64,000 bases of DNA from Pezicula radicicola. Taxonomy: Eukaryota; Ascomycota; Leotiomycetes; Helotiales; Dermateaceae. The DNA lies in NCBI GenBank assembly GCA_003008705.1, contig PDUO01000083.1:66506-130505 (forward strand). The letters run 5' to 3'. The translations under genes were made by a program, and so were the position numbers. Below, in pieces: positions 11,198-22,439 of the stretch (the stretch's first letter is position 1; each line of letters begins with the position of its first letter). The notes beneath the pieces are model-generated. The model was given only the letters and a program-made list of their open reading frames with translations, was not told the origin of the DNA and did not search any database.

Positions 11198-12300
11198 TTA
11201 GGCATTAATCAACAAGAATCGGTATAGGTTCTTACCTCCAGCAAGCCACCTTTGGCCTATTACTATTAAAGCATTCCGTAGCACTCTTAATCTCTGCAAG
11301 TTTGCTTCTGGTTCAATGCTATTCTGTAGCCTCCCCGTTGTTATTGCTGCAGCTTTATAGACGAGAAATATGATGAATAGCGGGATGGGTGATTCTTTAG
11401 GAACTAGGTTACCGCTATTCAGCCCTGCGACCCGCTTGACGATATCATCGATTAGAGTGTCCAAGGCAGTAGTTGCTTGGGAGATAATAGAAATGCTTGC
11501 ACCTGAACATGTCGCCTTGCTTCCATTATCGAACGCCAGAATTAACGCCCTAGGATCGTTCAGGACTATCGAGTAATTGTAGAGAGATTTCCTTACGTGC
11601 TTGAAACAGCAAGGCAGCTGGAGAAGAGCTTTGACTTCTCCGGAATTGCCTGGGTAACGACAGTTTCAAAGGAAGTTAAAGTCCTTACAATCATAGTTAC
11701 CTCCTCGATGTTGAAAGACACCTGAGATGTCGGTTGATAAAGATTAGTATGTATATTGTCTAAAAGAATCGATGCTTCGAACAGCCTTGAAAACGCAGTC
11801 GACAAGTGTTCCTGGAGGTGTAATGGATTGGCGATCGGGCTGTCGGGAGGAACTGGTCGGCCTCTTGTTACCGGAGGCCATTTACCGTTTTCTGTTGCAA
11901 CATATCTATTGCGTAGGAGTCAATAATTAGTCGATGTCATTTAACAATAGTGCAGCGCAAATCATGTGAGTAGCAAACCTGTCTAGTATTATAATACCCC
12001 ACCACATTAGTCTGTATTCCTCTATATCCTGCTCAGCTAATAACTGAGATACCCCTTGTTGCTGAAACACAACAAGCGCATCAGCAGCTCGGACGGTATT
12101 AGCAATCGAGAGATAAGCCGCCATATGAAAGCCATGCGAGACCTCAAATAGAGTAATAAGTAGCCTCGCTTTCACAAAGATGATCGAATTCCATCCAGCT
12201 CCTTCCAACAAGGTAACCCACGTCTTGCTTATAAGGTACATAGACCTATGTGTAGAATGAAGGGTGTAAGTTCCTTGCAGTTGCTGAGGAGATAGTGGAA
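11198..12300 (-). pseudogene. Fungal transcription-factor middle/C-terminal region, truncated
   Basis: The first stretch (12290-11927) reads KARLLITLFEVSHGFHMAAY, SIANTVRAADALVVF, then EYRLMWWGIIILDRF. This is the R-x-WWGI-x-ILDR signature of the fungal-specific regulatory domain that follows Zn2Cys6 clusters. A stop and frame change near 11935 precede ATENGKWPPV and HLSTAFSRLFEASILLDNI, and a likely short intron (GTAAGGAAAT..., about 11595-11565) leads to the C-terminal stretch ending at 11198. No zinc-cluster cysteines are found upstream, where sequence runs into an A-rich tract near 12340. It is therefore a 5'-truncated regulator, probably non-functional. Confidence 0.6.
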
Positions 12301-13020
12301 AGTAAATTATCTATGTAATATATGAAAGTATAAGAACAAAAAAAAAAGACAAAGACAAAGTCGGCTAGATAGCCGTATACTTTTCGTGGGGCATTAAGGG
12401 GTCAAGGAACCGTCCTATAGATGCCCTCTACGTAGTTCTAGAGATGCGGCTTATCCTGCAGAGATATTCGATAGACCTTGCACCTAATATGATCCCCTTC
12501 TTTGATATTTAGACAAATACCATCAATAGCGCTCCTTATCGCTCTGGTCGGTGGCTGTCTCACTTGGCTAATTGTGATTATCATATATTAGCCTTAGCGA
12601 CCAATGCTGGCGTTATGCGAGGCGGCATCTCTGTTGCTAGATCTCGAATTCTGAATCCAGATATCTGGAAGCCAATCACCGAGTACCTAGTTCAGCGGTC
12701 GGGACCCCGGGGAAGACCAACAGATCAGGTGGGACAATGGAGCGCAGACTTTGTTAACGCTTGATGAATATTGAAACTGGCAAACTAGAGACCACAAATT
12801 AGAAACTGGAAGTTGGAAATTTGCCAGTTTGTTCACTACGCGCCATTTACGCCAACTGAAGAAAGATCACGTCCTGCGATGCTTTGCACAAGTTGGCCAA
12901 TTCAGACCATGCTATTACGACTGTGATGAAGTCGGTTTCAACTGTGATCTTCTTTTCAACCTGGGATATTAAACGTCGACTATACTTGCCTTCTGAGCCG
13001 TACCAGATCACGATCGCGAT
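12301..13020. other. No gene recognised; A-rich tract and small hairpin
   Basis: Contains an A-run with AAGACAAAGAC repeats near 12340-12360. An inverted pair AAACTGGCAAA / TTTGCCAGTTT lies at about 12774-12828 and could form a hairpin. The plus-strand frame 12564-12764 has no recognised motif. Confidence 0.4.
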
Positions 13021-13099
13021 GATTGTGGGCCACTGGGCACCGCTTATCCGTCACCGACTGGGTCATGCACGCCAAACTCGACAGCTACAATACATCAAA

Positions 13100-13645
13100 A
13101 CCCAGAGCAACTATCACATCTGTCTTTGGCAGTTCAGGCTTGCGTAGAAAAAGGCAGGCAGGTTCTAGTCAAGCTAGTGGGCTTCAGTCGAGCCTGTTTG
13201 GCGGTTTTACTTCTGCCGCACCCGCTCCTTCTCCAACTGGAAATACATTATTTGGCTCTAAACCGACTTCAGATGCTGCACCTGCCTATAATGCAAGCTC
13301 TACCTCTAGTTCCCAGTGCCTCATACCTCTTGAGGTTAGCTTTTTTGAAAAGCACGAAAGAGCAACCTAATGCGAGGCACTATCTAGCCTAGCCGCTCAG
13401 ATCTGACGTACCTCTCTTGAACTTGCTCGCGTCTTCGTTGACGTAGCTAAGAAGGGAGAGCTGCCGGTGAAATTTTGCGGACACGATACAGGATATCGTT
13501 GCAAAGACACGGATTGTATTGCTCTCATGATCAATATCAGGGACAATCAAGGAAAATTACACAAACCGTTAAGATTGAATGTTAAGAGGGAAGTTGTCTT
13601 AAGGAATGGCAGCAGGTTTAAAGAAGGTTTATTCGAAGTATCGTG
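13100..13645 (+). pseudogene. FG/Ser-rich hypothetical protein, degenerate
   Basis: The first part reads SVFGSSGL, SSLFGGFTSAAPAPSPTGN and TLFGSKPTSDAAPAYNASS, a low-complexity FG/Ser/Thr/Ala-rich segment resembling nucleoporin-like repeats. After a frame change near 13330 it continues SSLAAQI, a TGA near 13405 (likely CGA), RTSLELARVFVDVAKKGE, KFCGHDTGYRCKDTDC and LHKPLRLNVKREVVLRNGS, ending at 13645. I do not recognise the second part. The two parts look like one gene with a frameshift and one RIP-type stop. Confidence 0.4.
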
Positions 13646-15102
13646 AATTCACACCCTGCTACGTATCTGATCATTGCGATGAAGGAAGTCAGAAAGCAGA
13701 ATCATTTACTTGAATTCAATAATAAGAAACATGGAATTCAAAATGTATTTAGCCGAGGGTTTGCTAGCCAGTATAAATACCGTGGCCTTCTGAGCATTTT
13801 CTCTGCACATCTCCTCCAGACTGCCAACAGGCTTGTCAATCATGTACAGAGACCTATTTAACGCAGATACGTCAACAACAAGACAGCGATTTGGGTTGCA
13901 TCATGCTATCGATTTGTTGTCTGACACCTGTCCGCTGACGGGTCACACATCTACGGCGTTGATGAGAAGCAGCTGCCACAGACCTCTCCGTCACACAACA
14001 GAGCAAGCACTTCTTAACCTCGAAGTCATAATTCTAAAAATTAAATCCCTCCACGAGAACCTCAAATTCCTCGAGATTAGAGAAAGTCTACTCGAAACTT
14101 ATACATTGTGTAAGGCTAGAGAATGCCTTCGTAAAATTCAAAGGAGCGTATCAGCATGCGACGTTTTGGGAAGAAGACCTTCTAGTAGACGTGTCATATA
14201 AGCAAGTGTCCCACTTTGCAATGAAGAAGGGGTGAAGAGATGAAGAGATAGGAGTGCATGCAAGAAGGGTTGGAGATAAAATGAGGTTATTATAGCTGGT
14301 CAATAACTGGAGAAGAACTCGAGATGAGATTGAAGGACTGACCAGCCTTTTATTGATTGAATAAGTAGAGATACAAGATCATAGGGACACCCTGAATCTT
14401 GTCTCTTGACCTTCTCTGGGTATTGCGGTTGTAATCACCTCCGGATGTAGGGATGAAGGGGTGAAGGGATGAAGAGAAAACGGGATGCTCTCTTCTCCAC
14501 AAACTTCAGTCTTCCTCGAGGAAGAGCTTGGGCAAAAAAAGACAACTTAAAACAAGGACTCCTTCTGAACACTTAAAATCGTCATGATCTTATGGTAATG
14601 ATTGATTACCAGAGTGGCACGGATCGGATGAAATGGGTGACCACACAAGCGCGACATGCCTAGGACTTCATGTATAATCAACTTGTGCGCGAGAGGCTTC
14701 ACATCCCTCCGGTCTCTTCCCAATTCACATATTTTGTAGGAGATACGGTTATGGTCCTCCTCTTACGGAGCGTTAGGGTTGCGGGCTCATATTTTAGGAG
14801 CTCAAATTTTAGTAGTCTCATATTTTTTGAGGTGGCCTTTCAGTGGCCTCACCTAGAAGGTTCCACTTAACACTTGAATCTAATCAAGCGTGATCATTCT
14901 CACCAGGCAGTGTTGTTACACTTTATGCCCAGTTTTTATATTTTGAACAGCAAGTTGAATCACTATGCCGCAATCCACAATCCAATATCCAAAAACGGAA
15001 AATCTAAACTGAGAAACAAATTTTGAAGATAACAGAAGTTCTCGTTCTTTTATCTTTTGGCTATCATCTACGTAAGGTTTCATTTCTTCCATCTACCGCA
15101 AA
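13646..15102. other. No gene recognised; GATGAAG-rich imperfect repeats
   Basis: Between about 14220 and 14490 short GGGTGAAGAGATGAAG-like units recur. The plus-strand frame 13833-14201 has no motif. No LTR pair or terminal inverted repeat could be defined. Confidence 0.4.
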
Positions 15103-15468
15103 ATGTTGATCATTCTGCAAGGCTCCCAGCGTATCCAAGATCGTCGCCGCAAAGCACAGGTGGCCTTTTCTGCTACTCATTTCAAGGCTCTCTTCTACCT
15201 CGCTTGTACGCACTTCACAGGATATCCTCCAGAGATGCATGGTAAGTAGAGGTCAGAGTGATATGCGAATTCTATCTAACTATAAACAGTCTTTCCTCCT
15301 GCACAAATCTTTCAACGCTCCTATAGCAAGGCACTTGATGGTATTAAAATCAATAATGAGGAGATCAAAGATCTCTTTTGCCAACTTGTTTTGGGAAATG
15401 CCAGCGAATTGATCGATACGGCTATAACTCACAAAGCTGTCCTATCTCGATTCACGAAGTATCGGTAG
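15103..15468 (+). CDS. Hypothetical protein, 105 aa, two exons
   Basis: Exon 1 is 15103-15241 and exon 2 is 15290-15468. The 48-nt intron has GTAAGT at the donor, CTAAC at the branch site and ACAG at the acceptor. The spliced product starts MLIILQGSQRIQDRRRKAQV and continues with FKALFYLACTHFTGYPPEMH, VFPPAQIFQRSYSKALDGI and ASELIDTAITHKAVLSRFTK. I do not recognise the family. The complete intron signals and the clean frame argue for a real small gene or the conserved end of a larger one. A RIP-like block begins directly downstream. Confidence 0.42.
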
Positions 15469-15479
15469 GGTATTTTTCA

Positions 15480-16930
15480 ACAATAAGATGTGCCTGTCAT
15501 ATATTATAAAGTCCCACTAATTCTAAGTTTAAGAGATATCTAGCGATCTATAAGGGGTGAGCTTACTAAGTTTTCTAATATATTATTCGATAAGGCTATA
15601 GAAGCTAAGGATAGCTTAGGGTGCTCTAATATTCTCTTGCGTTTATTGCTTTCCTATACTATTAGTCTATTCCTAAGGTTCTTCCGACTCGCCCTCTATA
15701 GTTGATAGTAAAAGTTCGTCTTAGAAAAGACTTTTTAGTTACTCCTTAATCTTAAGGGGTAGATACTAGATTAAGTAGATTAGGTAGGTAAATTAACAAT
15801 TATCTAAGCTACCTTTAATAATAATACAGAGATAGTATTATATCTCTTAGAAATAAAAGGGGTAAAGCTAATACTTAAAAATTTATATAAAGGGGGTTAG
15901 GGAATAGAACCCCTTTATGTTATTATCTAGAACAACAACTTAAGACTAGTATAAGAGTTACTAGACTATAGTACTAATCCTCTTAGTAAGAAATCGAGTA
16001 GTCTAATAGCTCTTTATTGTTTCTAGATTATAACTAGGAATAACCTTTTTATACTTAAATATCTTCTATATAGGATACGAGGAATTAACTTTATAGTCGC
16101 TCTATAAGTAAAGTTTATAGCTTTATATACTACCTTAGTTTTTATAATACTATATAACTTAAATAGTAAATTCCCTAAGTCTAGAAGGTTAAAGGAAATT
16201 CTAAGAGAAGTATTAAAAAAAATATTCGTATAAGTATCTAATAACGAAAGATAAGCGGGGATTAATAACCCTATATTATATAGTTATAGTAAGGGATAGT
16301 AATATAATTAAGATCCTAGGTAAAGAAACAAAAAGGGTTATAACTAATATTAATATATTAAGTAACTACTATAGTAGCCCTATTAAATATAATATACTTA
16401 ATCTTATAAAAATAAGGAAAGATATCCTAGAGGCGGTAAGTAAAAAAGGTTAGGAGGTAATTTATTACTTTAACTAGAAAATAAAGTATATTTAGGGGTT
16501 TTTAAGAGACTATAGTATAAAGACTTAGAAAGAGGTATTAGAGGAGAGGTAGGAGGAGTTATTGTAGTTAGATAGGCTAAAGGCTATATTCTTATCTAGT
16601 AAGAGATTTAAGGTTCTAGCAAGTTAAATAGAGTATTTTAATATTTGGAGGTAACTAGGTCCGGATTATAAGACTACACGAGAGAGGATAAGAGATAAAT
16701 AGAATCTAGAGGAGATATACTTATAGAGATAGAAGGAGAGAAGAATAGAGATCAAGTACAATTATTTGCGAGGAAGTGTAGAGGGAGGCATCTATAGCCG
16801 GCCGAGAGGGTAATTGTTTAACTTACAGGCGCATTTAGCCCGTGATCTAGACTCAATAGTAGAAAAGAGACTTTAATAGTTAATATAAGCTTTAAAGCTA
16901 TTTAGACTAGAATTTCATAGTACATCACTA
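15480..16930. repeat. TpA-rich, RIP-like block, about 1.45 kb
   Basis: AT-rich, stop-dense in all frames and poor in CpA. It is the size of a decayed DNA transposon, but I could not define terminal repeats or a transposase frame. Confidence 0.55.
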
Positions 16931-17460
16931 CGTTTAGTATGCTTTCATATACTATTACCTATCTCTACTATATATATACCACCTATTGGCCACTACTTAT
17001 TGTACAACAACCGGAAATACCTTGCGAAAGAGATTTAATACTTGGGATTCCTCTCGCTAGAAAAAGCCGTTATCTACTTCTATTTTTTGGTCTTATAGTT
17101 TCGTTTGTAGGAAGAACATTAACATAGATAGATAAAACTCAATCAACATATCTCATTTTACTCTAAGATCTAGAAAGCTAGCCTATTTTATTATTTAACC
17201 CGTCGAATTCTTTAGGTACATTTTCTATGATGCTCCTCTCTATCCTATTACAGATTCGCAATGCATCCCTATCGTTTTAATTCGCCTTTCTAACTATTAC
17301 AAACAGTTCGCTGTCTGGTTGGTCACCCTAGACTATATATCCGTCGGCTGAAGTCGTTAGTTATGTTATTCAAGCTACTCTTTCGAGCAGAACCAGTCAG
17401 TCATTTGCAAGAGAATCAATAGCTAGTTAAATGAGACTAATATTTAAATATTAAGATTCC
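16931..17460. other. No gene recognised
   Basis: AT-rich spacer upstream of the second rhodopsin-domain gene. The plus-strand frame 16939-17127 is hydrophobic but has no family motif. The start codon of the downstream gene should lie here or just after and was not found. Confidence 0.4.
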
Positions 17461-17469
17461 GGGAGCAAG

Positions 17470-18585
17470 TCGTGTACCTCAAATTCTCGCCGGAAATATT
17501 ATACCTGAAATACTTGCGACTATTTTTGTTTTCGCCCGTCTCTATACGCGGGTAGTAATATCACAAAGCTCGGGTGTTGATGATTTATTTGTGACTATAT
17601 CGTGGGTTAGTTATCCCCTCATATCTCTTTTGCTATTCTAACTATATATTTCAGCTTGGCTCTCTCGCCCTTTGTGTAGTCGATACTCTAACTACACGAT
17701 ATGGGTCTGGTCACCATATAGCAGATGTTCCACCAACCTATATTGAGCCTGCTTTTAAACTAACATTTTCTACGGCAATCCTCTATTTGATGACACTGGC
17801 CTGTCTTAAAATCAGCATCTGCCTCTTCTACCGCCGTCTTTTCGTCGATCGCAAGTCTCGCTATCTGATCATCGGTACTATCACATGGATCTTGCTTTAC
17901 ACTATCCCTTGCATGATCGTCTGGATCTTCCAATGTAATCCAGTTCAAGGTGCTTATGATTTCTCCACACATCCTAAGTGCATTAATACAACGGGAATAT
18001 TTTATCTTAGCTCAGTTTCTAACATCATCACCGATGTGTGGTTAATCTGTTTCGTTACACCGAAGATTTTGCGTCTGCACCTGCCAACGAGACAGAAACT
18101 TGCGCTTTTGTTCGTGATTACTTTGGGATGGCTTTCAACTATCGGAGCTATTGTGAGAGTCGTTAAGATCACCTTAGTGGTCAACGAGCATGGAGCAGAT
18201 GGAACTTGTAAGCGACATCAATTCTCTTTCATTGCTAGTGGTTGGTAAAACTCGTTGGAAAAAGGCCATTGGCTAATGACGGACATGGCTAGGGACAGCA
18301 TATGATGTTTCTATCTGGTCTATCGTTGAAATCGCGGGCGGGCTGTTTTGCGTCTCTGCACCAACTATCAAACCTCTCATCTAAAACTGCGCATCAGGAT
18401 TATTATCCTCAATTAGCAGGAGCATCAACTGGGTCTTCACTCGCAGCGGCAACAGCCAGTTACCAAGCACCAACTCTCGCGAAAGTAGAATGTCTTCTAC
18501 ACGCTCTGGTCACGGTGGAACAAATAACACAAGTGCCTCCTTTAAACTTTGGACGTGGCTACGGAAGGAGGAATTAGACCAATAA
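17470..18585 (+). pseudogene. SAT4-like rhodopsin-domain protein, probably decayed
   Basis: Three exons join in phase: about 17470-17605 (ILATIFVFARLYTRV, GVDDLFVTISW), 17655-18207 (LGSLALCVVDTL, TLACLKISICLFYRRLFVD, VWIFQCNPVQGAYD, KCINTTGIFYLSS, SNIITDVWLICFVTPKILRL), and 18299-18585 (YDVSIWSIVEIAGGLFCVSA then a polar tail). Introns are GTTAGT...TTCAG (49 nt) and GTAAGC...GGACAG (91 nt). Defects: no ATG in frame before exon 1, and TAA at 18382-18384 after APTIKPLI, probably a CAA (Gln). The order of helices and the FQCNPVQ loop are diagnostic of the family. It may be a recent pseudogene or have a truncated tail. Confidence 0.72.
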
Positions 18586-18654
18586 AGTAGCTAGCAACTA
18601 GTAAGAAGTTTTCTTAGGAACATTCCTAATAAACCCTTCTAGGGCGCGGCGCTT

Positions 18655-19199
18655 CTTTCTAGAACTTTACTTTAGACACTTGTCCGCTGTGTAAGGCTCC
18701 GAGTGAGGTCAAGTTCATATTAAAACCTTGTACTACTGGAATTAGAGGTCTTAGCATAAGTGGACAACCTGGAGATGCATTCGCTGTTAATTTCCTTAAA
18801 GAATTAGAGTCCAGGTTGCTATTACCAAAAATGTATATTCGAGAGCATTTTGACATCGCTCTTGGAACAGGCTCAGGTTTGTCTTGCTCGAAACCCAGAA
18901 CACCTCCTTCTAATATTTCTGCAGGTGCTACAGTTATAACCAGACGTTTTAGCGCAGGACTTTCGGTCGACGAGTGTATTAGGCTCTCCAAAGATACTAC
19001 TTGTGCACGCTCTTTGTTTCAGCCATTTACGAATTTGCCTAGCCAGTATAGCTCTACGAGGATCAACTTGGTTTTCAAGAAAGCCTTAGGGCCAGACAAG
19101 ACTCTATTTGAATGCTTCGGGAGTAATACTAAATTGGCCATAGTGGCAACGTCAACAAAAGATTCCTCTCCACATATATTCTCTAACCTTAATCATTAG
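18655..19199 (+). pseudogene. Patatin-like phospholipase domain fragment
   Basis: Patatin-like enzymes are Ser/Asp lipid acyl hydrolases. The frame opens with a CPLCKAPSEV zinc-like motif, then GIRGLSISGQPGD (degenerate glycine-rich oxyanion region), LKELESRLLLPKMYIREHFD, IALGTGSG, an in-frame 48-nt GT-AG segment (about 18879-18926), SVDECIRLSKD and LFECFGSNTKLAIVATS, ending at 19199. The order matches the N-terminal half of fungal patatin domains. The nucleophile elbow reads GTGSG where GTSSG is usual, so the catalytic Ser appears to be lost, and the DGGGxRG motif is also damaged. The C-terminal catalytic Asp region is absent. Confidence 0.6.
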
Positions 19200-20310
19200 T
19201 GACCTCGGTCAAAACAATTAGTATATATAACCAATGGAAGGAGTGGCATTTATTATAGGAGAGCTGTATGCATATATCCTTCAATTGTTTCTATATCACT
19301 CCTTGTATTCATACTGCGTTGTACTTCAATTTTACATCCAAAGTCTTCGGGTTGCAGTTGAAAGAGTGGAGGTTTCTAAAGCATTGCAGCATGAACTTCT
19401 GCGATACTCTCAAGGTTGATTTTCTGAATATGAATAGTACAAGAACAAATATTAATGGAAGATATCAGTCATTCAGATACAACTGAGCCCTCTTCAAACG
19501 CTTCTTGTGCTCTACCTTCTTTGACCTAGGCTAAGATTTATCAAGCGAACGCTTCATCTGGGATCGTGTATGTAGGCCGGTTGCCGGGTCCTAGCTCGGT
19601 CGTTGCCGTCGTCAAGCAAACTAGAACCAATCCATACCGGACTGATCTCTAGGGGTTTGCAGTCTCCTGTATACATTCTGTTAAATGCGACCTTCTAAAG
19701 GATAATTGTGAGGCTGGGCTACGAACCACATCTCTCGTCCAGTTTCCAGGGTCTTATTGATATTCAGCTCTTGTAAAATAAAATCGACTGGACTTGCCTA
19801 AATTCTACTGCTACAATATATTTTTTCAATTTTTTTAAAAGTATTAAATCTTAAATATACCTTTAGAGGTATATTTATTACTAGGTATATTTATTACTAG
19901 GTATATTTTTAGTAGAAGAGATCTAGTATAAGTTAAATATTATTATTAATATAGTACTCTACTTTAACACTAAATATAAAACTATATAAACTAAGCGTTG
20001 AACCTTATTTAAATAGGCTTAGATCTATACAACTAAACGGGTTCTAAATATGGGAATGCCAAATGCGGTAAACTTGGAATTCTTCTCTACAATGCCTCAT
20101 TACAAGGCGGGAGATTCTCACGAAAGCGGTTACACTATATTCTAGAAAGCATTAGCAAGGAACCATTGCAATCCAATTCAATTCTATCTACCTTTAGGCT
20201 CTCCTGCACCGCTTATTCACCCCTTTCGCACATATTAATACCTGTCGGACTCCTTACGTTGCGCAAGTCTTCATTACTCATATTAACCCACTCATAACAA
20301 TTCTATCACA
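19200..20310. other. No gene recognised; AT-rich block 19780-20040
   Basis: Downstream of the patatin fragment. From 19780 the DNA becomes TpA-rich with a repeated GGTATATTTATTACTA unit near 19870-19900. No coding frame was seen. Confidence 0.5.
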
Positions 20311-21990
20311 ATACAAATTCAACCTTTCACTGTAGTCCTCGCTATTATTCTCCTTTCAATCACTAAGACCGTGGCAGAAGACGCTCGCTTTCGTACCTAC
20401 GAAACTGCCACAATCAATGACTACCCGTTTCCGTATCGCAAGGGTGGCGGAGTTTTTCACAATTGCGCATCCTCTAACACTACTGGAGTCAACGACACCA
20501 ATTGTCTTGCAGATTTCTTCTCCGTCGGCGAGGTGAGCGATCGTCTAAAAGGACCTTATGCTGACCTTGATGATAGGAAGGTGTTTCTTCGATGGGGATT
20601 TCTAAGGGACACGAGGCCAAGTCGCTACGACTGTCACATTGTACGTACTCTCTGCATTACCATATCTCCATCAGCCTGGAGTTTCTCCGCATCTCTCTAG
20701 ATTCTAACATGAGCTCCGGCCAACTTAATAGGGGTTGGATCTTTCCGTGACTAACTGGTTCTCTACATCTCGCTGCATTGACCAACTGGGTTCAGACAAA
20801 TACGAGGAACTCTTGCGAAACGAAGGCGTCTTTTCCGCACTTAAATACATCCCAAGGATTGGACGTTTTGGGGTCCAAAAAGGGCAAGAGTACAAGCGCG
20901 ATGTTCTCCAACAGATCTTCGATGCAGAAAAAAACGATATCCAAAGGGTTATTCAAAATGCCTACAACGCAAACAGCACCCGAGCCATCGTCTTTGAGGT
21001 TGCTAACGAACCCAATGTACATCCTGCGATGTCCTCTGTGCTCTATGGATGGTATCTTAAGATGTATATAGACGCCATCCGAGCCGCTGCTGTAGCAGCC
21101 AACAAAGCTCGTACTCCGGGCAGTCAAGAAATACAAGTGAAAGTGATGTCAGGTGGACTCTGGGTCTTCGATGGCATGCCTGCATACCTCCTGAAGGTTT
21201 TAAATTCTGGATTGCGGGTCACATTCGGGTCACTCACGGTCTCAGTTCCCAGCGGCATCAAAACCTGCAAAGTACGCTTCTTACCCATATATTATCCTTG
21301 CGGAATCAACTACAAGAGCATTCAATTAACCGAGGGTATGGATATCAAATCAAAATTCTATACATCGGCTCTCCAATATTGGCGGGAGGTGATTGCCATT
21401 GTCGGGAAAGATGTCATCGATATTGCAAACTTGCGCTTCTATCCATACATCAGCAGCGATGCCAACTTGACATGCAAGGACATCTCACGAATCTCAAAAC
21501 AATTGTCAAAGAAATCCAACAGTCAGTCAAAAGCCGCGAAGTCTGGCTCACCGAATTTGGGAACGTGAATCCTTTCAATGACCAAGAGTCATCAGTCAGC
21601 GTGATGTTACCAATTCTTCGCACTCTTAAAAACCTTGTTTTCAGTCAAGGCATCAACGTCTCTCGATGGTACTGGTTCATAAGTACTGGGGACGACAAGA
21701 AGTTCAAACTTCTTCCATCAATTTCTACATCTCCATTGCAGGGAGGAGCATTGTCTGCGCTGCTTGGCCTGGCGCAGTTTGCCGTTGACAAGTTGACGTT
21801 GGGGCTGATACAGATCAAGGAGCCGACTCTGACGGCTGCAGAGTCGCAGAAGTTAATTGCTTTTATTGGGAAATTGGCTGCGAAAAATCCGGCTCAGGGG
21901 CTTTTTACGGCGAATGGTGTATTGACAAAACAAGGGGCTTTATATCACAAGTGTGCGAAGGCAGCAACTATGAATGAGTGTGTCGCTTAG
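20311..21990 (+). pseudogene. Secreted clan GH-A-like glycoside hydrolase, disrupted
   Basis: A signal-peptide-like segment begins at ATA (20311), in the place expected for ATG: QIQPFTVVLAIILLSIT then TVAEDAR. The product continues FLRWGFLRDTRPSRYD, and a GT-AG intron at about 20642-20730 leads to SVTNWFSTSRCIDQLGSDKY. The barrel motifs IVFEVANEPNVHP (Asn-Glu, acid/base) and EVWLTEFGNVNPF (Glu nucleophile) follow, with NVSRWYWFISTGDD near the end and a C-terminal helix ending NECVA. A frame change near 21475 lies between DANLTCKD and LKTIVKEIQQ. The NEP and TEFG pair indicates a TIM-barrel retaining glycosidase; the exact GH family is uncertain. Loss of start by G-to-A plus the frameshift make it a pseudogene. 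Confidence 0.62.
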
Positions 21991-22439
21991 TGAATAGTCT
22001 ACGAGTTTTTTTTAGATAGAAGCTTTATACTTAATTTAAATAAAGTACTTTATATCTACTTTAGTAATAGTTATAAATCTTTAGCAAATTATTTAATATT
22101 TCTATTTCTATTTTAAGCTCGAATTTTCTAATAGACCAAATGACCTCCCTGAGTGGCTCTTCGTTTCCGAACAGAGTTTCTCAACTCTACTAACTCCGAT
22201 TTCTTGTAGCTCTGTGGCATGGGGACGAAGCGTTTTAATGCTTATAGAGCTAGCATTGCTTTTATAGAAGCTCTTATACGAAAAGGGAAAGGTTATAATG
22301 AATCCGTTTAAGAATGTTATAACACTTAATGTAACGGTAAGCCATTGTCTATATAGATGTATTATTTTCATTAGAGATAGCCTTAAAAATCTCCTACCAC
22401 ATAGAAAGTAAGAGAGTCTGTCTGAAAACCTCCTTTGCG

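Noticed and set aside
14220..14490. Possible LTR pair or CRISPR-like array from GATGAAG repeats
   Set aside because: Units are short, irregular and without constant spacers; no TG...CA ends or target duplication, and the organism is a fungus.
20792..21136. 114-codon minus-strand frame
   Set aside because: Antisense to the conserved barrel region of the glycosidase pseudogene.
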